Part shown: positions 46,502 to 55,567 of the stretch, piece after piece
Layout of the letters: each line of letters starts with the position of its first letter
Numbering within the stretch: position 1 is the first letter of the stretch
Position numbers and translations under genes: made by a program
NCBI GenBank assembly: GCA_965226185.1
Contig: CBDDCT010000005.1
Location: 1 to 64,000, forward strand
Length of the DNA stretch: 64,000 nucleotides
Origin: CBDCYS01 sp965226185
GTDB lineage: Bacteria; Acidobacteriota; Terriglobia; Bryobacterales; UBA6623
Reading direction: 5' to 3'
Notes under the pieces: model-generated
Databases searched by the model: none
Told to the model about the DNA's origin: nothing
What the model saw: the letters and a program-made list of their open reading frames with translations, nothing else

Positions 46502-48079
46502 CTATTTTTCGAGGAGAAAGTTTCCGACGAACATCGCATCAATGCCTGAGGCGTAGAAGCTGCGAACCGCCGCCCGGGGATCACACACCATCGGCTCTCC
46601 GAATAGATTGAAAGACGTGTTATAGAGGACGGGCAGCCCGCTCGACTTGCCGGCCGCGTGGAGCAGCTCCCAGTAGAGGGGATTGTCCTGTTTTCGAACG
46701 CTGTGCACCCGGATCCGCTCACCATCGAGCAAAGCCGCCTCGAAGGTTTTCCGGTGCGCTTCCCGAACCCGGCTCACCGTCGCGAGAGAGCGCGAATTAG
46801 CGCCACAGTCGAAATACTCCGAAGCTAATTCCTCGGGTACGGAAGCGGCGAATTTTCGAAACGACTCCCGGTGCTTGATGTAAACATTCAGGTTCTCGGT
46901 CGAATAGGCGTTCAACGGGGAAGCGAGAATACTGCGGTTACCCAGGGCACGGGGACCGAACTCAGCCCGCCCCTGGAACCACGCGACGATCTGGTTGTCC
47001 GCCAGGCGGCTCACCGCGGTTTCGACCACCTCTTGGCCGGTCATCAAGTATTGGAAGCGCAGTTTGCAGTTCTCGAGCACCTGCTTGATGTGCTCGCGGT
47101 CATATTCGGGTCCAAGGAAGAGATTCTCGAGCGGAAACCTCTCGGACTGCCGCAGCACCTGGTGCCAGGAGTAATAGGCGCAACCGATCGCGTTGCCGGA
47201 GTTTCCCGCCGCCGGCTGCACCCAGACGTTTTCATACTGACCGCTTCGCTCGACTGCCGCCACCAGCAGAGAGTTCAGCGCCAAGCCTCCAGCAAGACAC
47301 AAGTTCTCGCCGCTGCCGATCATCCCCAAAACAACCTGTTCGACGATGCTTTGCACGCTGGCGGCCAAATCCGCCCGCTGATCCTCGGAAAGATCCCCTC
47401 CGGCATCGATCCCAACGTGAGAAAAGAACTTGTCACTGAATCCGCCGCGCATGGTTCGCGAGGCGTCAAAGTAACTGTGATCGACTTGCGGTAACGACTC
47501 CTCCCCCGAGCCGAGGATCTCGAGAAACTTGTCGCGATAGCGGGGAGTTCCTTGGAGAGAAAGCCACTGGACCTTATGTTCTTCAGCGCCCGCCCGAAAA
47601 CCCAGCAGCTCCGTCAGACGGCTATAAAAAGCCGCCGGAGCATCCGGTGCGTAGAGTTCTCGTTGCAGCTCAATACGCGTTCCTTGGGCCTCCCATACCG
47701 CCCCGGACCGCATGTCACCCACCCGGTCGGCGGTCACAACGGTGGCTCTGTCGAAGCCCGAAGGGAAAAAAGCGCTCGCCGCGTGTGCCGCGTGGTGGTC
47801 GACAATGGCGATGCGGCTTTTCGGAAACCGGGTCTTGATCTGAAGGTGGAAAGAAGGGTCGCCGCCCGCGCCTAGGGGCCGGGCCAGTGCCACGCAGGCT
47901 AGATCCTCCGGCTTGGCCCCAGCCATGCCGAGGCAGGCCTGGATGGCTTCGTCCGGCAGCCCGCCGGAATGCGGCTGACGCAGCAGCTTTTCCTCTTCAA
48001 TGGCGGCAATCAGCTTGCCGTCCTCTAAAAGCGCCGCCGCCCCATCGTGAAGCAGCCCGCCGATTCCCAGCGTCAGCAT
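46502..48079 (-). CDS. Carbamoyltransferase (NodU/CmcH/TobZ family)
   Basis: The 525-aa protein has the two-domain layout. An N-terminal Kae1-like half starts LGIGGLLHDGAAALLEDGKL, with HHAAHAASAF and GGLALNS motifs. A C-terminal YrdC-like half has WFQGRAEFGPRALGNRSIL, then YNTSFNLFGEPMV. It transfers carbamoyl from carbamoyl phosphate through a carbamoyl-adenylate to a sugar or secondary metabolite hydroxyl. It is somewhat shorter than the usual 570-600 aa. Its start overlaps the gltX end by seven bases. Confidence 0.92.
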   Translation of the reverse strand: MLTLGIGGLLHDGAAALLEDGKLIAAIEEEKLLRQPHSGGLPDEAIQACLGMAGAKPEDLACVALARPLGAGGDPSFHLQIKTRFPKSRIAIVDHHAAHAASAFFPSGFDRATVVTADRVGDMRSGAVWEAQGTRIELQRELYAPDAPAAFYSRLTELLGFRAGAEEHKVQWLSLQGTPRYRDKFLEILGSGEESLPQVDHSYFDASRTMRGGFSDKFFSHVGIDAGGDLSEDQRADLAASVQSIVEQVVLGMIGSGENLCLAGGLALNSLLVAAVERSGQYENVWVQPAAGNSGNAIGCAYYSWHQVLRQSERFPLENLFLGPEYDREHIKQVLENCKLRFQYLMTGQEVVETAVSRLADNQIVAWFQGRAEFGPRALGNRSILASPLNAYSTENLNVYIKHRESFRKFAASVPEELASEYFDCGANSRSLATVSRVREAHRKTFEAALLDGERIRVHSVRKQDNPLYWELLHAAGKSSGLPVLYNTSFNLFGEPMVCDPRAAVRSFYASGIDAMFVGNFLLEK

Positions 48080-49515
48080 CTAAATCGCAGCCTTTGGACT
48101 ACCCGTTCCTGGCCTAACGCCACAAAAACCGCGAACGCGCTGGGCCCCACCGATTGGCCTGTCAGCGCGGCCCGGGCGGCGTTGATAATCAGCCCTGCCT
48201 TGACGTCTCGCTCCCCGGCCAAATCGCGAATTTCCCTCTCGACATTCTCGCCGCTGAACTCCGTCAAAGCCGCCAGCCGCGAGGCGAGTTCATGGAGCAG
48301 GTCACGGGCGCCCTCCTTGTCAAGATTCTTCAGCGCCCGCGGCTCGATCTCGAATTCACCGGAGAAATACGCGCGCCCTTTCTCCACGAAGTCCCGAATG
48401 GTCGTGAAGCGGGCTCGCAGCAGGTCGATCGTCTCGATCAGCCAGTCACGGCCCTCGGCAACGTACTCCGGCTTCCAAAGCTCTTCATGGAGGAGTTCTT
48501 CTTCGACGTAATGCACCAGCTCCTCCAGGTCAATTGAACACAGGTGCTGGCCGTTGATCCAAAGGGCTTTCGGGTCGGCCCATTCAGCCTCATTGGATTC
48601 GTCGAAGGAAACCACGGCGTTGGTCCGCGGAACCCCGGAGATCGAGAACACCTGTTGCAGCTCATCGGGAGTGAAGATCTCGCGGTCATCCTTCGGCGAC
48701 CAGCCCAACAGGCAGAGGTAGTTCACCAGCCCGCGGGCCAGCATGCCGCGGTCGCGGTAGCTCGTCAGGCTCGCGATCGGACCATGCTTGCGCTTGGAGA
48801 GTTTCGAGCCGTCGGGACCCATCAGCAGCGGGAGATGACCGAACGCCGGCATCTGGAAGCCAAGGGCTTCAAACAAGAGAATATGCTTGAACGTATTCGT
48901 CAAATGGTCTTGGCCGCGAATGACGTGGCTGATCTCCAGCTCGGCATCATCGACGCAAGACGCCAAATGGTAAGTCGGTGACCCATCGCCGCGCTGCAGG
49001 GCAAAATCCTCGATGTCTTCGATTTTGCGCGACTGATCCCCATAGACGAGATCGGTGAACTCCACGACCCGGACCGAATCGCGGGGAACCCGAAATCGAA
49101 CAACAAACGGCTCACTGGCGGCGCGCCGATCGCTTTCTTCGCTGCTCATCTCGCGCATGCCGGGGTTGGACAGCCAAGGCCCGGCTTGCTTGCCGCCAGA
49201 TTCCGAAGCCTCTTTTGGCGGCGTGAAATCTCGATAGGCGTGGCCGCTGCTCAGCAACTTCCGCGCCGCCTTTTGATGAAGCTCTGGAACCTGAGACTGG
49301 TAGTACTGCTCGTCCCAGGGAAGCTCCAGCCACAACAGCCAGCTGATGATGGACTTGATGGCTTCCTTCGTACTGCGTTCGGTGTCGATGTCGTCGATCC
49401 GCAGGACGAGTTTGCCGCCGTTTTGGCGCGCGAAAAGCCAGTTGAAGATGTAGGTCCTCACCCCGCCGATGTGGAGATACCCAGTCGGCGCGGGCGCGAA
49501 TCGAACTCGTGTCAT
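48073..49515 (-). CDS. gltX: Glutamyl-tRNA synthetase
   Basis: The 480-aa class I synthetase has the HIGH-type motif in APAPTGYLHIGGVRT and KLSKRKHG as KMSKS. ATG 49515 gives the classical MTRVRFAPAPTG start; a longer frame upstream is not family-like. It charges tRNA-Glu. The C-terminal anticodon region is helical and normal in length. Confidence 0.96.
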   Translation of the reverse strand: MTRVRFAPAPTGYLHIGGVRTYIFNWLFARQNGGKLVLRIDDIDTERSTKEAIKSIISWLLWLELPWDEQYYQSQVPELHQKAARKLLSSGHAYRDFTPPKEASESGGKQAGPWLSNPGMREMSSEESDRRAASEPFVVRFRVPRDSVRVVEFTDLVYGDQSRKIEDIEDFALQRGDGSPTYHLASCVDDAELEISHVIRGQDHLTNTFKHILLFEALGFQMPAFGHLPLLMGPDGSKLSKRKHGPIASLTSYRDRGMLARGLVNYLCLLGWSPKDDREIFTPDELQQVFSISGVPRTNAVVSFDESNEAEWADPKALWINGQHLCSIDLEELVHYVEEELLHEELWKPEYVAEGRDWLIETIDLLRARFTTIRDFVEKGRAYFSGEFEIEPRALKNLDKEGARDLLHELASRLAALTEFSGENVEREIRDLAGERDVKAGLIINAARAALTGQSVGPSAFAVFVALGQERVVQRLRFRC

Positions 49516-50700
49516 AGGGAAACTGCAGGGGGAAGGCTGCAGGCGTGAATTAACTGTGTAGTATAGCAGCCGGGTTGTTGTGATCAGCCCGAAGCAACTG
49601 CAAGAGCCAGCCCGATCCGGCCCGAAACATAGGCCTCTCATGCACTTCGCCCATCAGGCGGTGAGAAAGGCGGGCTGGGCGAAAAGCCGGCGAATCGCAG
49701 TATGCCATTTGTACTGGCAGGGGGTTCGATCAGGGCCCTGCGCTACCGTTGAAAAAAAAGAGGTTGCGCGATAGCATATAAAGTTTCTTTACGAAATGTC
49801 CTAAAATGTCAGGTTTTGTCATGCCTAGAGGGTGATTTGGGCCGGTTTCGTGGGCTGGCGATGGGCACCGACCTATAGTGTCTTTTTTTTCAATGACTTT
49901 TTTTGAGGCAAGCGAGCGGTGGTTGGCGAAAACGTGACAAAATGGCATGGTTTCCGTGCGGATTTGGTTGTTTTGCTGCCACTGGGGAGGATCGACTGGG
50001 GAAGGTTTGAGGCTCTTGAATGATGCTGGACGGGTGGAGGTTGACTCGGGGTTTGAGTGCCGGGACATGTCGCCAAGAATGGCGACACGGCACGCAGGAA
50101 TGCTTGCGCCACGCCGGCCGGACACAGATCCATTCTCGTTCTGTTTGGCGCCCGTTCGGGTTGGGCCGTGGTGCTTGCTTGTTTCATTTGTTGAGGGGCC
50201 CCTCTGCTCCCGTTGATCGAACCTCGACAGCCGCCCCATTGGGAGCGCACAAGCGGCTGCGAGCGGATGGTCTTCTTGCCCGGTAGCTTACCGGGCGGAC
50301 ACGAGCGCCGATATGCGTGTCGACGCCACGTCGGCCCGGAGGCCGACGCGGCCCGCCAGGAGGCGCGCGCCACGTGGGGCGTCCTTGATTGGACCGGCAA
50401 GAGTGCCGGCCGCTACTGGGCCGAAGCCATCCGCGGGGGATGACCACAATGCGGAGAGCAACTCGAAACTGTCCAGGCCTGGAAACGGTCGTGTTGGTCC
50501 GGTGATCTGTTCCTTACCGGGTTTTCCACCTTTAGCTTAGCAAGCGCCGTGCCCGCGGTTGGCCTATTTCGGAGGTGCAGGTTGCTGTAAGTGTTTGAAA
50601 CGATGCAGGGTAAGTCTTTTTCGTTTCTACGTGACCGATGGCGCGGGTTTTGGGAATTGCGTGGTTTCGTGACGGATTGAGCGAATCTATATTGATGGAT
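49516..50700. other. Long non-coding stretch with repeats
   Basis: No credible gene in about 1.2 kb. The first half is locally AT-rich near 49775-49900. A GTCGCCA...TGGCGAC hairpin lies near 50069 and a dispersed repeat at 50261-50520. The gltX promoter should lie near its start. Confidence 0.5.
50261..50520. repeat. Dispersed non-coding repeat, copy B
   Basis: It matches 13331-13596 at both ends, with a near-identical last 90 bases and a divergent middle. No coding frame is shared, so it is a non-coding repeat family. Confidence 0.75.
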
Positions 50701-50827
50701 GCAGCTTCAGAGGCCAGAACGCCAGTGACGGGTCAGCGCGGAGCAAATAAACTTGGAGTTGGCCGCTGCCGCGGGGTTTCGACCTGGAGGGTTGACCCGT
50801 CACTGGCGTTCCGGCCTCTGAAGCTGC
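50701..50827. repeat. 35-bp inverted repeat in the creatininase leader
   Basis: Arms at 50701-50735 and 50793-50827 are complementary with one mismatch, with a 57-base loop. The right arm ends 33 bases before the creatininase ATG. It may be a MITE or a leader hairpin affecting translation. Confidence 0.75.
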
Positions 50828-50860
50828 AAACGGTTTATCACCGCCCCAAAAGGAGCAACT

Positions 50861-51670
50861 ATGAAAAACAACTTGTCCTATCTGACAACTCTGACCACCG
50901 CCTTGCTTTTGTTGTCACTTCCAGCGGCTCGAGCCCAGACCCCCGACACCATCTTCCTCGAAGAACTTACCTGGACCGAAGTGCGCGACGCGATCCAAAG
51001 CGGAACGACGACGATCATCCTGCCAACCGCCGGCACCGAGCAAAACGGCCCTCACATGGTGCTGGGCAAACACAAGTTCATCATCAACCATGCCTCGGAG
51101 AAGATCGCCCGCCGGCTGGGCAACGCCTTGGTCGCTCCCGTGATGACCTATGTCCCCGAAGGTAATCTCGACCCGCCGTCGAGTCATATGCGGTTCCCGG
51201 GCACCATCACCCTGCCGAACGAGCACTTCATGAAGGTTCTTGAATACGCCGCTCGCAGCTTTCGATCGCATGGTTTTCGCGATATCGTCTTCATAGGCGA
51301 CAGCGGGCCGAATCAGCCGGGCATGAAAGAAGTCTCAGAGTCACTCAACAAAGAATGGGCCGGGGAGAAAGTGCGTATCCACTTTGTCCCTGAATACTAC
51401 TCGCGGAACGGATTTCGCGAGTGGTTACAGGCACGAGGGGAAACCGCCGAGGCCATCGGGCGACATGCCGGGATCACGGACACATCGCAGCTTCTAGTGG
51501 CGGCGCCTCAGCACGTGCGCAAAGACAAGCGCAAGCCAGGCGGGGGATTTGATGGCAGCGGCGTAGTCGGCGACCCAACCCGCGCTTCCGAAGAATACGG
51601 CCGCAAGGGGATCGAACTAAAAGTCGAAGTGGTGGTTCGCAAGGTCAGGGAACTGATCGCGGAAAGATAG
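50861..51670 (+). CDS. Secreted creatininase-family amidohydrolase
   Basis: The 269-aa protein has a signal peptide (residues 1-25, ending ARAQ) and the creatininase fold: ILPTAGTEQNGPHMVLGKHK with metal ligands Glu and His, SSHMRFPGTITLP, and DSGPNQPGM. It starts behind AAGGAG. Family members hydrolyse creatinine or cyclic amides, or act in cofactor biosynthesis; a secreted form is common in Acidobacteria and its substrate is unknown. Confidence 0.9.
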   Translation: MKNNLSYLTTLTTALLLLSLPAARAQTPDTIFLEELTWTEVRDAIQSGTTTIILPTAGTEQNGPHMVLGKHKFIINHASEKIARRLGNALVAPVMTYVPEGNLDPPSSHMRFPGTITLPNEHFMKVLEYAARSFRSHGFRDIVFIGDSGPNQPGMKEVSESLNKEWAGEKVRIHFVPEYYSRNGFREWLQARGETAEAIGRHAGITDTSQLLVAAPQHVRKDKRKPGGGFDGSGVVGDPTRASEEYGRKGIELKVEVVVRKVRELIAER

Positions 51671-51789
51671 CGGAATCCACAGACTGCCGCGGATTTGACA
51701 GATGGGAGGGACCAGCCGTTGGGAACGGCTGGTTTTGTTGCCCACCCCAGGCCCCGCGAGGCCGGAGTACCGGCCTTGCGCCGAGATGA

Positions 51790-51950
51790 GGATAGGGTAT
51801 CCACCGGCCGGAGCGCACCGGTCCGGATCAGCGAAGCGAGGCCGAAGCGATGTTCTTTGATCTTCTGAAGGCGGTTGGCACCGTCGTAGCCGTACTCTCG
51901 GAAGTCTTGAAACTGGAAACTGAGGTTGTCCTGGTTCCCAGAAATGGAGG
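51790..51950 (-). pseudogene. RHS/YD-repeat protein remnant
   Basis: In one minus frame, residues GNQDNLSFQFQDF and GYDGANRLQKIKE appear, the YD-repeat pattern of RHS proteins. The frame is short and ends at the MITE boundary at 51951. It is probably the tail of a lost RHS gene. Confidence 0.45.
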
Positions 51951-52066
51951 CTAGGAGTCTGTCTCACAGAACGAAAAATGGCTTTTTGGACGACAACATC
52001 TTGTGTAAGACAAACGCGGATTGTCTATATGTGGCACAGAAAATTTTCTGCGGGACAGACTCCTAG
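51951..52066. mobile_element. 116-bp MITE at the end of the STAND gene
   Basis: Inverted ends of 21 bases with two mismatches, beginning CTAGGAGTCTGTC at both sides. TA sits at each GGAGTC boundary, as for IS630/Tc1-type insertion. Its right end supplies the TAG stop of the upstream minus-strand frame. Confidence 0.7.
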
Positions 52067-55000
52067 CCGACACGTTCTGGCCCGTCCTCAGCGTCGCGAA
52101 TCGGTCGCGCGAGCAGCTGAACGTGGAGTGCCAGCGGGTCATCTGACGGCAGGTGCTCTACCGCGCCGACGAGTTTCGATGCTAGGTGGCTCTTGCTCTC
52201 CTCGTTTCGCTCGGACTGGAAAAGTCGGAGCCCCAGCTGGAGCATCGGATCTAAGAGTTCACGAGGCAGTAGAGACGCCCGATTGAGAACAGAGTTGACG
52301 GCGAAGTCCTGTTCACGACGGCGGCGGTTGCGCACGCGAAGCCAATCCGCAGCCGTCTGCGCGGCGAAGAGCCATTCGGTGTCGGGAGCGTCCTTCTGGC
52401 GTAATATCCGGTTGAAAACGAAATCCGCGCCTGGGCGATCCGGGTCCGCGCGAAGCCATTCGCCAGCGAGTCCGATGATTTCGCGATCAAGCTCAGGGTG
52501 GCGGACCCGGCAACGCAGCCAAGGCTGGAGGAGGAAGCTCACCCCCTGGTCGCTCGGATTGCGGACCCGGCCACGCAACTTGGCGATCGCCTGCCGCTTG
52601 AGATCGGCTATTCGGTCCGCGGGGAGGCCATGCCGGGGCAGAAGGCGTTTCAAGACGAACTCCGCGTCTTGTTGATCCAGAAATCCCGGTAACCAGTCGA
52701 GGGCGAAACTGACGGCTGAATTGTCCGCCACGTCGCTTAGGTCCGTCCGCCCCAGCAGCGGGGGAAGAACGAAACCGGCTTCTTTCTCCAACGGGAACTT
52801 GGCGAGCCAAGCCAGCGCCCGCCCGATGGCGGTCTCCGCCTGCTCCTTGGCCAAATCCGTCCGCCCCAGCAGCGGGGGAAGAACAAAATCGGCTTCTTTC
52901 TCCAACGGGAACTTGGCGAGCCAAGCCAGCGCCCGCCCGATGGCGGTCTCCGCCTGCTCCTTGGCCAAATCCGTCCGCCCCAGCAGCGGGTGAAGAACAA
53001 AACCGGCTTCTTTCTCCAACGGGAACTTGGCGGGCCAAGCCAGCGCCCGCCCGATGGCGGTCTCGGCCTGCTCCTTGGCCAAGTCCGTCCGCCCCAGCAG
53101 CGGGTGAAGAACAAACCCGGTTTCTGTCTCCAACGGGAACTTGGCGAGCCAAGCCAGCGCCCGCCCGATGACGGTCTCGGCCTGCTCCTTGGCCAAGTCC
53201 GTCCGCCCCAGCAGCGGGTCAAGAACAAACCCGGTTTCTGTCTCCAACGGGAACTTGGCGAGCCAAGCCAGCGCCCGCCCGATGACGGTCTCGGCCTGCT
53301 CCTTGGCCAAGTCCGTCCGCCCCAGCAGCGGGTCAAGAACAAACTTGGTTTTGTCTCCAACGGGAACTTGGCGAGCCAAGCCAGCGCCCGCCCGATGACG
53401 GTCTCGGCCTGCTCCTTGGCCAAGTCCGTCCGCCCCAGCAGCGGGTCAAGAACAAACTTGGTTTCTGTCTCCAACGGGAACTTGGCGAGCCAAGCCAGCG
53501 CCCGCCCGATGACGGTCTCGGCCTGCTCCTTGGCCAAGTCCGTCCGCCCCAGCAGCGGGTCAAGAACAAACCCGGTTTCTGTCTCCAACGGGAACTTGGC
53601 GAGCCAAGCCAGCGCCCGCCCGATGACGGTCTCGGCCTGCTCCTTGGCCAAGTCCGTCCGCCCCAGCAGCGGGTGAAGAACAAACCCGGTTTCTGTCTCC
53701 AACGGGAACTTGGCGAGCCAAGCCAGCGCCCGCCCGATGACGGTCTCGGCCTGCTCCTTGGCCAAGTCCGTCCGCCCCAGCAGCGGGTCAAGAACAAACT
53801 TGGTTTCTGTCTCCAACGGGAACTTGGCGAGCAAGCCAGCGCCCGCCCGATGACGGTCTCGGCCTGCTCCTTGGCCAAGTCCGTCCGCCCCAGCAGCGGG
53901 TGAAGAACAAACCCGGTTTCTGTCTCCAACGGGAACTTGGCGAGCCAAGCCAGCGCCCGCCCGATGACGGTCTCGGCCTGCTCCTTGGCCAAGTCCGTCC
54001 GCCCCAGCAGCGGTGCGAGGACATAGGACGCGACCTCTTCTCTGAAATTCCACTCCAGCCAGACAGCGGCATGTGGAACCAAACGGGGCGCGACCGAGTC
54101 CTCCCGGAGACCCGAGTAGAGAATATGCCGAGCCTCCGGTCGGTGCTGATTCGCAACGAGCCACGGTGCGATCAGCTTATCCCAGCACTGCATAGCCGGC
54201 TCCGAAAACGGCCGCCCCTTGAGAACCGATCCCAACGCGAAGCCGGTCAAGTCCGGATTGCCGGAGGCCAACAACGCACCAATCGGCGCCGCATGGGCCT
54301 GAAGCCATTCAGCCACGAAGCTGTCGGCTTTCTCGACGGCCGCCGGGCTCGGCGATGCCGCCCCGATCCAGCGGCGCAGGGCGGTCGCAAGACGGCCGAT
54401 GGCGCGAGGTTCAGAGACCCAAAGACTCAGCACCGCCGTCAGAACGCATTCGCGGATTTGGTCACTATCGCGGACGGTTTGGTCGAAGACCTCGTCGGCG
54501 ACCACGTCATGAGGCGTCGCTAGCGAGGAACCGCTCCCCTCAAGCCAGCCCATCTTGGTTAGCTGGCGCACTACGAAGTCCGCGTCGGTGTTCGATTCGG
54601 TGGATACCAAAGCAGCAGCAGCCGCAGCGACCAATGTTTCCGGATTGTTTGGCGCTGCTACCAGGGCCGCACAGGCTGCTACCATCGGATCCGGCGGCGC
54701 GCGGCGTTCCCAAAAAGTGGCTGGTTCGGGAATCCTCAGCTCGTCGCCAGCCAGGCGCTTGCGAAGCCACACCGAGAGATCACCCCCGTAGGCCGCTTTC
54801 AACTCATCGCGTGCGAGTGTTCCTTCGGCGAGCCGGCGCTCGATTTCGCGCGCGATCAGCAACACGATGACTGGGCGCCTCCCACAGACTCGAAGTAGCT
54901 CCGTTGCGCCCCATTCCGCAAGGGCGCGAGCCGCGACAGTTTGAATCATATGCCGGAGCAGGCGCTCCTGCTGTTCCCCGGCCGTCTTCAGTTCAAGGAA

Positions 55001-55342
55001 AGAGTACACCTCCAGCGCGGCCGGGTTTAGCAGCGCGGTCTCGGTCCACATGGGGCGGCTGTTGGCCAGATAACGTAGGCGTACGCCTCGATTGTCGGCG
55101 TCACGCACCTGCCGGCCACCCAGACTGATGTAGTCCAGGCCATACATGAAATCGATATAGTCGAAGCACACCAACGTCGGCCGGGCGCCGGCTGCAATCA
55201 CCGACATCAATTCCTTCTCGGTCAGTCCTTGTTCGACCGGGCTCACGTGCAGAACGCGCCAACCGTCGGCGTGAGCCCGTTCCGCTACCTCGATGCCACT
55301 CTTGTCCAAATTAGCTTTGTCGAAAGCTGACTTGAACAGCAC
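52063..55342 (-). pseudogene. STAND-type NTPase, Walker B to repeat sensor, in three frames
   Basis: The frame from 55342 begins with the strand GWRVLHVSP and the Walker B-like block RPTLVCFDYIDFM, then a helical sensor/winged-helix region (to about residue 330), then helical repeats. Two 1-nt deletions in the repeat array (near 53832 and 53350) move the reading through three frames, the last ending at 52063 in MITE sequence. If those deletions are errors, one chain of about 1090 aa results. The repeats end in degenerate copies (SFALDWLPGFLDQQDAEFVL and later). This would be the regulator and sensor of a defence-type protein whose N-terminal part is at 55552-56367. Confidence 0.7.
52741..54013 (-). 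repeat. 114-bp tandem repeat array, eleven units
   Basis: The motif GTCCGTCCGCCCCAGCAGCG recurs at 52741, 52855, 52969, 53083, 53197, 53311, 53424, 53538, 53652, 53766, 53879 and 53993. Spacing is 114 bp except twice 113. Each unit encodes 38 residues (LLGRTDLAKEQAETVIGRAL, then AWLAKFPLETETGFVL plus two). Variation is confined to a few positions (V/A in ETVIG, T/K and G/K/D after PLE, H/D/P after FVL). Confidence 0.95.
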
Positions 55343-55567
55343 ACTGCGCCCGGTCCGGTGAGCAGAGCGGGCCGTCGCGCCACGGAAACCGCTCCAGACG
55401 GGCCTTTGGGCTGCCTTTGGCGGTTAGCAGGGGTCGGCTGAATCCGCCTCGACATTCTGGACAGCATCTGGGGCCACCGGGAACCTGGTTTTTGCCTCGA
55501 CCCTCTCCGGCCAATAAAATCAACAACTTACGCGTCGAGAACAGGGCCTGTTCAAGCTAATTTGGAC
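55307..55567. repeat. Inverted-repeat-bounded segment disrupting the STAND gene
   Basis: GTCCAAATTAGCTT at 55307-55320 and its complement at 55554-55567 flank about 230 bases that have stops in all three minus frames. CTTGAACAG is also inverted just inside. It separates Walker A from Walker B and looks like a small insertion or inversion. Confidence 0.6.

Noticed and set aside
52990..53676. Plus-strand repeat frame of 228 codons
   Set aside because: It is the antisense shadow of the minus-strand repeat protein.
52741..54013. Tandem array considered as a CRISPR
   Set aside because: The whole 114-bp unit is conserved with no unique spacers, and it encodes a periodic protein repeat in frame.
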